Shown here: positions 57,504 to 64,000 of the stretch, piece by piece | Position numbering within the stretch: position 1 is the stretch's first letter | Layout of the letters: each line of letters begins with the position of its first letter | Translations under genes and position numbers: made by a program | Assembly: GCA_000155435.1 (NCBI GenBank) | Contig: DS990262.1 | Coordinates: forward strand, 719,062-783,061 | DNA from: Clostridiales bacterium 1_7_47FAA | GTDB lineage: Bacteria; Bacillota; Clostridia; Lachnospirales; Lachnospiraceae | DNA length: 64,000 bases | Direction of reading: 5' to 3' | The notes under the pieces: model-generated | The model's input: only the letters and a program-made list of their open reading frames with translations | Told to the model about the DNA's origin: nothing | The model's database searches: none

Positions 57504-57580
57504 CATAAGCTTGTATGATGGCATAAGCTTTTATCATTGCATAAGCTTCTATCATAGCATAAGTTTCTATCATAGCATAA
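57504..57580 (+). repeat. Four-copy 18-bp tandem repeat ahead of the sirtuin gene
   Basis: CATAAGCTTGTATGATGG, CATAAGCTTTTATCATTG, CATAAGCTTCTATCATAG and CATAAGTTTCTATCATAG run in exact 18-bp steps. A fifth partial unit, CATAA, runs straight into GGAGGGGG, the sirtuin ribosome site. Variation in copy number would change the spacer upstream of the gene, not the ribosome site itself. Confidence 0.85.
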
Positions 57581-57597
57581 GGAGGGGGAAGTAAGTT

Positions 57598-58329
57598 ATG
57601 GATGAAAAATGGCAGCAGCTTAAGGATTGGATTGATGGCAGCAGCAATATCGTATTTTTCGGAGGCGCAGGGGTGTCAACGGAAAGCGGTATCCCTGACT
57701 TCAGAAGCGTGGACGGGCTTTATAACCAGCAGTATAAGTATCCGCCTGAGACTATCATCAGCCACAGCTTCTATGTCAGGTATCCCGAGGAATTTTTCCG
57801 TTTCTATAAAGACAGGATGCTGTTTACGGATGCCAGGCCCAATGCGGCCCATAAGGCCCTGGCGCATCTGGAGGGGCAGGGGAAGCTTAAGGCTGTGATC
57901 ACGCAGAATATTGACGGACTTCACCAGATGGCGGGAAGCCGGGAGGTCCTGGAGCTTCACGGCTCCGTACATAGGAATTACTGCACAAGATGCGGGGAGT
58001 TTTATGATTTGGATTATGTGGTGAAGTGTGACGGTGTACCCCACTGCAGCTGCGGAGGTGTCATTAAGCCGGGTGTGGTGCTGTATGAGGAAGGACTGGA
58101 CAACCGGACCTTACAGAAGGCTGTAACATACATCCGGAATGCCGATGTGCTTATTATCGGCGGCACATCACTGGTTGTGTATCCGGCGGCCGGGCTGATT
58201 GATTATTACCGCGGAAATAAACTGGTACTGATTAACAAAGGTGCTACTTCCCGTGACTCCCAGGCGGATCTGGTCATCAGTGACCGGATTGGGGAAGTGC
58301 TGGGAACCGTGACAGGGGTGGACGGTTAA
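57598..58329 (+). CDS. cobB: Sir2-family NAD-dependent protein deacylase
   Basis: 243-residue sirtuin. NAD-binding motif FGGAGVSTESGIPDFRS (21-37), TQNIDGLHQMAG, the catalytic His in ELHGSVHRNYC, zinc cysteines CTRC and CSC, and the C-terminal GGTSLVVYPA are all intact. It removes acyl groups from protein lysines using NAD. AAGGAGGGGG lies ahead of the ATG, directly joined to an 18-bp repeat array. It follows two acetyltransferase genes, so acetylation and deacetylation functions are close together. Confidence 0.94.
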   Translation: MDEKWQQLKDWIDGSSNIVFFGGAGVSTESGIPDFRSVDGLYNQQYKYPPETIISHSFYVRYPEEFFRFYKDRMLFTDARPNAAHKALAHLEGQGKLKAVITQNIDGLHQMAGSREVLELHGSVHRNYCTRCGEFYDLDYVVKCDGVPHCSCGGVIKPGVVLYEEGLDNRTLQKAVTYIRNADVLIIGGTSLVVYPAAGLIDYYRGNKLVLINKGATSRDSQADLVISDRIGEVLGTVTGVDG

Positions 58330-58415
58330 AAAGGATTGGGGGCAGCGTGACAATCTTTTTTGGTTTTATATAGGGAATAAATCGGGAAAAGAAAAAAGAG
58401 AAAGGAAGTATACAT

Positions 58416-59420
58416 ATGTATAAGGCAGCAGAAAACAGATATGAGGCCATGGAATATAAGCGCAGCGGAAGAAGCGGGGTACTTCTCCCCAGGATATCCC
58501 TGGGGCTGTGGCAGAATTTTGGGCTGGAAAAACCATTGGATGAACAGAAGGAAATCCTGTTCAGGGCATTTGATATGGGCATCACGCATTTTGACCTGGC
58601 GAATAATTACGGTCATCCGGCCAATGGGATGGCGGAGGAGAATTTCGGCGCTATCCTGAAGTCGGACCTGGGCCGGTACAGGGATGAGATGTTCATTTCC
58701 ACCAAGGCAGGTTATGATTTCCTGCCAGGACCTTATGGGGATTGGGGTTCCAGGAAATATCTGATGGCAAGTCTGGATTCCAGCTTAAAGCGGATGGGGC
58801 TTGATTATGTGGATGTATTTTACCATCACCGCCCAGATCCGGAGACGCCTCTGGAGGAAACCATGGGCGCGCTGTCTGATGCGGTCAGGCAGGGAAAGGC
58901 TTTGTATGTAGGCATTTCCAATTATAAAAAGGAGGAAGCGGAGAAGGCAATCAAGATCCTGCGTGACAACCACACCCCATGCCTGCTGCACCAGCCACGT
59001 TACAACATGCTGGACCGGTGGGTGGAAGACGGGCTTCTTGGGCTTTTGGACCGGGAAGGGGTAGGATGCATCTGCTTCAGCCCCCTGGCCCAGGGCGCGC
59101 TGACCAATAAGTACCTGCACGGTATTCCACAGGGTTCCAGGGCCTCCAGGGAAGGCACCAGCATAAGCGGGAATTACCTGACAGAGGAGAAGCTGGCGGG
59201 AATCCGGGAACTGGACTGCATCGCAAAGGAAAGGAACCAGACCCTGGCCCAGATGGCGCTGGCCTGGATCCTTCGGCGCCCTGAGGTCACAAGCGTACTG
59301 GTGGGGGCAAGCAGCTGCCGCCAGTTAGAGGATAATGTGGCAGCCTTAAAGAATACGGTATTTGGGCAGGAGGAACTGGCACGTATTGAGCAGATTTTAG
59401 CCGGTATACAGATAAAATAA
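58416..59420 (+). CDS. Aldo/keto reductase (YghZ/L-glyceraldehyde-3-phosphate reductase type)
   Basis: 334-residue AKR. Starts YKRSGRSGVLLPRISLGLWQ, the AKR14-like N-terminus; catalytic Asp/Tyr lie in FDLANNYGHP, Lys in FISTKAGYD and His in VFYHHRPDPETP. C-terminal VLVGASSCRQLEDNV binds NADP(H). It reduces reactive aldehydes or sugar aldehydes. AGAAAGGAAG precedes the ATG. A small DUF951 gene follows after 28 bp. Confidence 0.92.
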   Translation: MYKAAENRYEAMEYKRSGRSGVLLPRISLGLWQNFGLEKPLDEQKEILFRAFDMGITHFDLANNYGHPANGMAEENFGAILKSDLGRYRDEMFISTKAGYDFLPGPYGDWGSRKYLMASLDSSLKRMGLDYVDVFYHHRPDPETPLEETMGALSDAVRQGKALYVGISNYKKEEAEKAIKILRDNHTPCLLHQPRYNMLDRWVEDGLLGLLDREGVGCICFSPLAQGALTNKYLHGIPQGSRASREGTSISGNYLTEEKLAGIRELDCIAKERNQTLAQMALAWILRRPEVTSVLVGASSCRQLEDNVAALKNTVFGQEELARIEQILAGIQIK

Positions 59421-59448
59421 TAAATATGGAAGCCGGAGAAGTGAGACA

Positions 59449-59643
59449 ATGGAAAAGCTGAATTACGAAGTGGGAGATGTTGTAAAGTTAAAAAAGCCCC
59501 ATCCGTGCGGCAGCAGTGAATGGGAAATCCTCCGTGTGGGCGCGGATTTCCGTCTGAAATGCATGGGCTGCGGACACCAGATCATGGTTGCCCGCAGGCT
59601 GGTGGAGAAGAACACCAGGGGACTGACTAAGAAAACCGTATGA
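59449..59643 (+). CDS. DUF951 small zinc-ribbon-like protein
   Basis: 64 residues. The family pattern is complete: YEVGDVVKLKKPHPCGSSEW, EILRVGADFRLKCMGCGH and the basic tail RRLVEKNTRGL. Three Cys and a His suggest a metal or nucleic-acid binding role, but function is unknown. In Firmicutes it often precedes or accompanies rpsF, as here. Confidence 0.92.
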   Translation: MEKLNYEVGDVVKLKKPHPCGSSEWEILRVGADFRLKCMGCGHQIMVARRLVEKNTRGLTKKTV

Positions 59644-59735
59644 ACGTATGGCAAAACCGGATATCCAATCGGATACGAATCGGATATTTTACAAACGAGG
59701 ATTGAAGAAAAAGTTGAAGAAAAACAAAAAACTCC

Positions 59736-59764
59736 TTGCATTTGTCCCAAGAGTTTGGTAAAAT
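59736..59764 (+). promoter_or_regulatory. Sigma-A promoter of the rpsF-ssb-rpsR operon
   Basis: TTGCAT (59736-59741), 17-bp spacer, TAAAAT (59759-59764), about 75 nt before rpsF. The leader between contains TGCTCCTGTTACTGAAAGCAGGGGCC, a short foldable stretch that may serve S6/S18 autoregulation; not established. Confidence 0.7.
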
Positions 59765-59840
59765 AATACTCCGTGACATATCATATCCTTGCTCCTGTTA
59801 CTGAAAGCAGGGGCCAGAGACCACAAGGAGGTAAAGCAAG

Positions 59841-60128
59841 ATGAACAAGTATGAATTAACCGTTGTTCTGAATGTGAAGCTTGAAGACGATCAGCGTGCA
59901 GCAGCACTGGAAAAGGTGAAAGGTTACATCACACGTTTCGGTGGCACCGTGACCAATGTAGATGAATGGGGTAAGAAGAGACTTGCATATGAGATCCAGA
60001 AGATGCATGAAGCTTTCTACTACTTCATCCAGTTTGAGTCCGATTCTGTATGCCCGAATGAAGTTGAAGCACACATTCGTATTATGGAACCAGTGATTAG
60101 ATACTTATGCGTTAGGGTAGACGCATAA
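59841..60128 (+). CDS. rpsF: 30S ribosomal protein S6
   Basis: 95 residues, standard S6 length: MNKYELTVVLNVKLEDDQ at the start, YITRFGGTVTNVDEWGKKRLAYEI in the middle, and the conserved end VIRYLCVRVD. It binds 16S rRNA with S18 in the 30S platform. AAGGAGG lies before the ATG. First gene of the classic rpsF-ssb-rpsR operon. Confidence 0.98.
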   Translation: MNKYELTVVLNVKLEDDQRAAALEKVKGYITRFGGTVTNVDEWGKKRLAYEIQKMHEAFYYFIQFESDSVCPNEVEAHIRIMEPVIRYLCVRVDA

Positions 60129-60176
60129 GATATACCCAACCCGCTTTTGCGGGGAAGAAAAAGGAAGAGTGACCGT

Positions 60177-60638
60177 ATGAACAGAGTGATCCTAATGGGA
60201 AGATTAACAAGAGACCCGGAAGTCAGATATTCACAGGGAGAGCGTTCCATGGCTATTGCCAGGTATACCCTTGCTGTAGACAGAAGAGGACGCAGAGGCC
60301 AGGATGGCGGGGAGCAGACAGCGGATTTCATCAACTGCGTGGCATTTGACCGTGCAGGGGAATTTGCGGAGAAGTATTTCCGTCAGGGCATGCGTGTGCT
60401 CGTATCCGGCAGACTTCAGACAGGAAGCTATGTGAATAAAGAAGGTCAGAAAGTATACACCACCGAGGTCATCCTTGATGACCAGGAATTCGCAGACAGT
60501 AAGGGCGCAGCATCTGACATGGGCGGCGGCTATGGGCAGTCAGCACCATCTCAGAGACCGGCTCCTACCAGTGCGATTGGTGATGGGTTTATGAACATTC
60601 CGGATGGAGTGGAGGACGAAGGGCTTCCATTTAACTAG
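60177..60638 (+). CDS. ssb: Single-stranded DNA-binding protein
   Basis: 153 residues. OB-fold begins MNRVILMGRLTRDPEVRYS and continues TADFINCVAFDRAGEFAEKYF; the C-terminus ends in DDE-like acidic tip EDEGLPFN, the protein-interaction tail. The ATG at 60177 is preceded by AAGGAAGAG; the frame is open ten codons further upstream without a ribosome site. It coats ssDNA in replication and repair. Confidence 0.97.
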   Translation: MNRVILMGRLTRDPEVRYSQGERSMAIARYTLAVDRRGRRGQDGGEQTADFINCVAFDRAGEFAEKYFRQGMRVLVSGRLQTGSYVNKEGQKVYTTEVILDDQEFADSKGAASDMGGGYGQSAPSQRPAPTSAIGDGFMNIPDGVEDEGLPFN

Positions 60639-60676
60639 GATGTTCCATGGTTGAATAATAAAGGAGGACAACACCA

Positions 60677-60946
60677 ATGGCATTTAATAAAACAGATAGA
60701 CCAGATGGCGCTAAGATGAGAAGACCAGGCGGAATGCGCAGAAGAAAAAAAGTTTGTGTATTCTGTGGCGATAAGAACGGCACAATTGATTACAAGGATG
60801 TTAACAAGTTAAAGAGATACGTATCCGAGAGAGGTAAAATCCTTCCCCGCCGTATCACCGGCAACTGTGCAAAGCATCAGAGGGCACTGACTGTAGCTAT
60901 TAAGCGTGCACGTCATATCGCTCTTATGCCATATACCTGTGATTAA
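60677..60946 (+). CDS. rpsR: 30S ribosomal protein S18 (Zn-ribbon type)
   Basis: 89 residues. Contains [33 protein letters not shown] and [21 protein letters not shown]. The Cys-x2-Cys and Cys-x2-His pairs show the zinc-binding (C+) form of S18. AAAGGAGG precedes the ATG. Last gene of the operon, ended by a strong terminator. Confidence 0.98.
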   Translation: MAFNKTDRPDGAKMRRPGGMRRRKKVCVFCGDKNGTIDYKDVNKLKRYVSERGKILPRRITGNCAKHQRALTVAIKRARHIALMPYTCD

Positions 60947-60968
60947 TTTATATTAACAGCAGATTCAG

Positions 60969-61004
60969 AGGACTTCATGCAGGGATGTATGAAGTCCTTT
61001 TTTT
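60969..61004 (+). terminator. Rho-independent terminator after rpsR
   Basis: AGGACTTCAT (60969-60978) pairs with ATGAAGTCCT (60989-60998), followed by a T7 run. It also stands at the 3' side of the convergent GntR gene. Confidence 0.93.
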
Positions 61005-61043
61005 GACCTTCTGTATATCTTCATAGGGAACCGGCACAACACC

Positions 61044-61769
61044 CTATAAATAAAAAACCATATCCTGCGTATTATACAGCTGTTTTGCCACAAACAGAGG
61101 GGTATCAAACCCGCCTGACTGGAAATCCCTGAACAGCAGCAGGGAGGAGCCGCGTCTGGTTTCCAGCAGTTCTGCCTCATAGGCGGTGGAGGTGGATATC
61201 TCCAGCGTCCTTTGGCTGGTATGTACGGATATTCCATGGTTGTTAAAACATTCAAAGATGGAACCTTCCAGATTCTCATGCAGGAGGAAATCATATTTCT
61301 TTAAAAAGTGGGATGTCTCAATCACCGTGGGGCGTCTGTCAATAAATCTTAAGCGTACCACTTCTATAATCTGTTCACTTTCATCAATTTTCAGGAAATC
61401 ACATTCAGCTTTTGTCGCATAGGAGTAACCGGCAGAGAGTACCTGGGAGTGCAGTTCCTTGCCCAGGCGCCTGCAGGACTCGGTAAGTCCTGTGGTATCA
61501 TTGGCCGACTGAAGCTTTTTCTTTGGTGCCACGAAGGTTCCCTTCCCCTGACTGCGGACTAAAAGCCCGTCCGACACCAATTCCAGGATAGCCCCCCGGA
61601 CGGTTACCCTGCTGACATTGAAGACCTTCATGAGCAGGAGTTCGGAGGGGAGTTTTTCTCCAGCGGCTATGTTTCCCATGTTAATCTCTTCGGTTATCAC
61701 ATTGGCGACCTGCTTGTACAGAGGAATCATGCTGGTGGGGTCAATGCTGTTTGAATCGAAATTAAACAT
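61044..61769 (-). CDS. GntR-family regulator with UTRA domain (HutC subfamily)
   Basis: 241 residues. The winged helix includes GEKLPSELLLMKVFNVSRVTV and RGAILELVSDGLLVRSQGKGTFV; the UTRA ligand domain follows from about 85 with EIVRLRFIDRRPTVIETSHFL-type strands. UTRA regulators sense sugars or sugar phosphates. AAGGTG lies before the ATG at 61769; the frame is open six codons upstream. It diverges from the PfkB operon and three copies of a 16-21-bp word lie between, so it is most likely the repressor of that operon and of itself. Confidence 0.9.
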   Translation of the reverse strand: MFNFDSNSIDPTSMIPLYKQVANVITEEINMGNIAAGEKLPSELLLMKVFNVSRVTVRGAILELVSDGLLVRSQGKGTFVAPKKKLQSANDTTGLTESCRRLGKELHSQVLSAGYSYATKAECDFLKIDESEQIIEVVRLRFIDRRPTVIETSHFLKKYDFLLHENLEGSIFECFNNHGISVHTSQRTLEISTSTAYEAELLETRRGSSLLLFRDFQSGGFDTPLFVAKQLYNTQDMVFYL

Positions 61770-61819
61770 ATGCTTCACCTTAATCATACCAAAATAGTCT
61801 TTGGCAAAAATCCTTTCTT

Positions 61820-61840
61820 AATACATTATAATACAACATA
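61820..61840. promoter_or_regulatory. Putative UTRA-regulator operator, site 1
   Basis: AATACATTATAATACAACATA, 21 bp, 51 bp upstream of the regulator's start codon; agrees at 19 of 21 positions with site 2. I give only the core AATACATTATAATACA as the likely recognition word. Confidence 0.55.
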
Positions 61841-61910
61841 AATCAGCTTTTGGCAAGATGATACGGCGTAAACAAGGCACCCCCTCCTGTATTGCATTAA
61901 GATATGTATT

Positions 61911-61931
61911 AATACAATATAAAACAACATA
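61911..61931. promoter_or_regulatory. Putative UTRA-regulator operator, site 2
   Basis: Core AATACAATATAAAACA followed by ACATA, in the same orientation as site 1, 91 bp further right. The two share 19 of 21 bases. Confidence 0.5.
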
Positions 61932-61979
61932 GTAAAAAGTACTATAAAATAAAAAGATATTTTAATTTTATATTATATA

Positions 61980-62008
61980 TTGACAAATAGTGTATTAGAA
62001 TGTATTAT
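61980..62008 (+). promoter_or_regulatory. Sigma-A promoter of the PfkB operon with overlapping operator, site 3
   Basis: TTGACA (61980-61985), 17-bp spacer, TATTAT (62003-62008). The spacer and -10 box contain TGTATTAGAATGTATT (61991-62006), which is the operator core of site 1 in the opposite orientation at 15 of 16 positions. A repressor bound here would cover the promoter. Confidence 0.75.
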
Positions 62009-62046
62009 GACATATGAGGACAATAAACAATGTTGGAGGTGGAACA

Positions 62047-62991
62047 ATGAAGTATGATTTGTTAACAGCCGGATTTCCCATTGTAGAAATCATGCGGAAG
62101 GAGAGAGGGGTAACCTTTGAAGAGCCAGCTGATTTTACCGGCCCTTATCCAAGCGGGGATACATGTATTGTTTTAGATGTTGCGTCCAGGCTGGGTTTGA
62201 AGTGCTGCTTTTTGGGAACCGCGGGCACGGATGCATTTTCAGACGTGGTGTTAAACCGCCTGAGGCAGGATGGGATTGACCTTTCATATGTGAGGAGGGT
62301 GGAAGGGGCATCCACGGCAATTGTTTTTGTAAGATACGGGAAGGATGGGAAACGGGAGTACCTGAATGTGATGGAGCACACTGCATTTTCTGATTTTAAT
62401 GAAAGCGACATCTGTCTTGAGGCCGTGAAGGAAGCAAGGTGGGTACACTTCAGCGGGGAAGTGCTCAGCATAGCATCCGACGGGGTCAGGCGAAAGGCAA
62501 TGCTCAGGCTGCTGGAGGCAATACCGGCCGAAAGCAGGGTATGTCTTGACCCTAATTTCGTGGATGACCAGCCGGGCATCATGGATATCATGGAGCCGTT
62601 CATAGCCAGGGCCGACCTTATCCTGCCCAGTGAAGGGGAAGCCATGCAGATGATGGGCACGGATACGGACGAGGAGGCATGTAAAGGACTGGCAGCCAAG
62701 GGGAAGACCGTGGTGCTGAAAAGAGGCAGCGGGGGCTGTGATGTCTATACAGCGGAAGGCGTATGCCATATCCCGGCATTCCACATAGAGGAGAAGGATC
62801 CAACGGGATGCGGGGATTCATTCTGCGCCGGGTTCATTACAGGTCTTGTGGAGGGACAATGCATCCGGGATGCGGGTACGCTGGCCAATGCGGCAGGCGC
62901 GCTCCAGGCCATGCATGTAGGACCTATGGAAGGTGCGTTGTACAGGGAAGAAGTGGATAGGTTCATACAGGATCATAAAGGGGTGGAATAA
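62047..62991 (+). CDS. PfkB-family carbohydrate kinase
   Basis: 314 residues. Ribokinase-fold motifs: GPYPSGDTCIVLDVASRLG near the N-terminus, CFLGTAGTDAF, VCLDPNFVDDQ, ILPSEGEA, VVLKRGSGGC, and the C-terminal anion-hole/catalytic DPTGCGDSFCAGF with its catalytic Asp. It phosphorylates a sugar or nucleoside; the substrate is not identifiable. The ATG at 62047 follows TTGGAGG; an ATG at 62014 coincides with the expected transcription start and is rejected. First gene of an operon with an amidohydrolase and YjbQ. Confidence 0.93.
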   Translation: MKYDLLTAGFPIVEIMRKERGVTFEEPADFTGPYPSGDTCIVLDVASRLGLKCCFLGTAGTDAFSDVVLNRLRQDGIDLSYVRRVEGASTAIVFVRYGKDGKREYLNVMEHTAFSDFNESDICLEAVKEARWVHFSGEVLSIASDGVRRKAMLRLLEAIPAESRVCLDPNFVDDQPGIMDIMEPFIARADLILPSEGEAMQMMGTDTDEEACKGLAAKGKTVVLKRGSGGCDVYTAEGVCHIPAFHIEEKDPTGCGDSFCAGFITGLVEGQCIRDAGTLANAAGALQAMHVGPMEGALYREEVDRFIQDHKGVE

Positions 62992-63001
62992 GGAGGACAA
63001 T

Positions 63002-63865
63002 ATGGTAATCGATGTACATTATCATCCCGCGTTCATAAAAGAGGTCTGCGGGGATGAGGAATTGGCCGAGAGGCGCAGGAACGATATGGCATATTATAAG
63101 ACCGGGGTTGCAGAGGTGGAGCGGATTAAGGAACGGATGAAGTCATCCGGGGTGGACCGGTGTTTCCTTCTTCCGCATGATTACTCCACCGTGTCCGGCG
63201 ACAGGATTTCCAACGAGGAAATGAAGGATCTGGTGGAGCTGGGGGAGGGGATGTTCTATGGATTTGCCTCCGTGGACCCGGAACAGGAGGATGCGGGGGA
63301 AAAGCTGGAACATGCGTTCAGGGAACTGAACCTGTCTGGACTGAAGCTCCACCCTTCCAAACAGGGCTTTTATCCCAATGATAAAAAAATGTACGGGCTT
63401 TACGATATCTGCGTGAAATATAACAGGCCCATCCTGTTCCATGCAGGCTTCACATGGCAGCCGGGAACATTGGCAAAGTACTCCCATCCCCTGAACTTCG
63501 AGGAGGTTGCGCTGGATTTCCCTGAGCTCCGGTTCTGCCTGGCGCATATGGGATTCCCATGGGTGAAGGAGACAGCCATGATGATCCTCAAGTATCCCAA
63601 TGTATATGCGGATACGTCGGCCCTGTATTTTGACAGCGCCTATGAATTTTACGAGTATCTGTTTAAACAGGAGCTGGGATATGGGTGGCTGGACCGCAGC
63701 CTGCGCCACAAGGTGATGTTTGGTTCCAATATGCCCAGGTTTGAGGAGATGAGGATGCTGGCGGCTTTAAAAAGACTTGGTTTACGGGAGGAAACCGTGG
63801 AACTCATAACAGAGGACAACGCGTTGGTCTTCCTGGGAGAGAGGGAACAGGCATGGTTAGGTTAG
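63002..63865 (+). CDS. Amidohydrolase-2 family metal-dependent hydrolase
   Basis: 287 residues. The TIM-barrel motif 1 is VIDVHYHP (His-x-His), then GFASVDPEQEDAGEKLEHAF, LKLHPSKQGFYPND, HAGFTWQPG, LAHMGFPW and the C-terminal MFGSNMPRFE, the amidohydrolase-2 (TIM-barrel decarboxylase/hydrolase) arrangement with metal ligands His7/His9, a mid-barrel His and a later acidic residue. AAGGAGG precedes the ATG. It overlaps the YjbQ gene by 13 nt. Possible lactone or amide hydrolase, or decarboxylase, for the kinase's pathway. Confidence 0.85.
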   Translation: MVIDVHYHPAFIKEVCGDEELAERRRNDMAYYKTGVAEVERIKERMKSSGVDRCFLLPHDYSTVSGDRISNEEMKDLVELGEGMFYGFASVDPEQEDAGEKLEHAFRELNLSGLKLHPSKQGFYPNDKKMYGLYDICVKYNRPILFHAGFTWQPGTLAKYSHPLNFEEVALDFPELRFCLAHMGFPWVKETAMMILKYPNVYADTSALYFDSAYEFYEYLFKQELGYGWLDRSLRHKVMFGSNMPRFEEMRMLAALKRLGLREETVELITEDNALVFLGEREQAWLG

Positions 63866-64000
63866 AGAAGTTTGTGATCCATACAACAAAATATAATGAT
63901 TTCATCAATATAACGGACCGGGTGGTGGACCTGGTGGGGCAGTCTGGGATTAAGGACGGGATGGCCCTTGTGATGACGGCCCACACAACAACAGGCATCA
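63853..64000 (+). CDS. YjbQ/UPF0047 family protein, 5' part
   Basis: The first 49 codons run off the window. The start MVRLEKFVIHTTKYNDFINITDRV and MALVMTAHTTTGI match the YjbQ family (secondary thiamine-phosphate synthase-like fold), in which the His of the AHTTTGI loop is conserved. The ATG overlaps the amidohydrolase end, implying coupled translation. Biological role not established. Confidence 0.8.
   Translation, partial: MVRLEKFVIHTTKYNDFINITDRVVDLVGQSGIKDGMALVMTAHTTTGI

Noticed and set aside
1-64000. CRISPR array, tRNA or rRNA genes
   Set aside because: No regularly spaced direct repeats of 25-40 bp and no tRNA or rRNA signature were seen on reading; a tRNAscan/Infernal run would settle this.

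Overview
The window looks like chromosome of a spore-forming gut Lachnospiraceae, close to the Clostridium clostridioforme / Enterocloster group. This is inferred from a moderately GC-rich genome with strong AGGAGG ribosome sites, a SpoIIID homologue, a SPOCS/DUF3794-LysM protein, the rpsF-ssb-rpsR operon with a DUF951 gene next to it, and a very high density of TRAP and ABC uptake systems with FCD/GntR, UTRA, AraC and TetR regulators. No rRNA, tRNA, CRISPR array or complete insertion sequence was seen.

1-8.8 kb holds a sugar-acid catabolism locus: a TRAP transporter, a D-mannonate-oxidoreductase-like SDR, two paralogous zinc alcohol dehydrogenases, an FCD regulator and a long-chain fructuronate reductase (UxuB type). 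8.8-9.7 kb is a gene-free convergent gap with a terminator, a possible small RNA and two very long hairpin elements. 9.7-11.6 kb is an FMN-riboswitch-controlled riboflavin transporter (RibU) followed by a creatininase-family hydrolase. 11.7-19.2 kb is a second carboxylate-utilisation operon: racemase-like protein, TRAP transporter, FCD regulator, cupin, BKACE/DUF849 enzyme and DUF1537 acid-sugar kinase. Three ACAT-N3-ATGT operator-like dyads lie at its head and in front of the regulator.

19.3-23.6 kb carries a pRiA4b-ORF3-like protein, a SWIM zinc-finger protein, an RQC-domain protein and an acetyltransferase. 23.9-29.6 kb is an ABC importer operon bracketed by two PHP-domain phosphoesterases. 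29.9-34.2 kb is an AT-rich island with defence-type genes: a P-loop ATPase overlapping a DpnII/MboI-like PD-(D/E)XK nuclease, a stand-alone OLD nuclease and a remnant of a DUF4143 ATPase. SpoIIID, PutP and a TetR regulator follow.

37.4-47 kb is a long leftward operon in which a molybdopterin reductase and its Fe-S subunit lead into a DMT exporter, a GH2 glycosidase and a sugar ABC importer. It diverges from an AraC regulator that carries two AraC-type DNA-binding domains. 49-64 kb is mostly housekeeping (ilvE, prcB-like, cysE, TtcA-like, SPOCS-LysM, flavin reductase, GNATs, sirtuin, AKR, rpsF-ssb-rpsR). It ends in a UTRA-regulated PfkB kinase / amidohydrolase / YjbQ operon that runs off the window.

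The most unusual non-coding content is of two kinds. First, three long-arm hairpins of 231-269 bp lie in convergent gaps; two of them have similar tips but unrelated arms. Second, a 164-bp palindromic MITE-like repeat occurs as two full copies and one end fragment, and in all three cases the repeat end forms the TAG stop codon of the reading frame it abuts.
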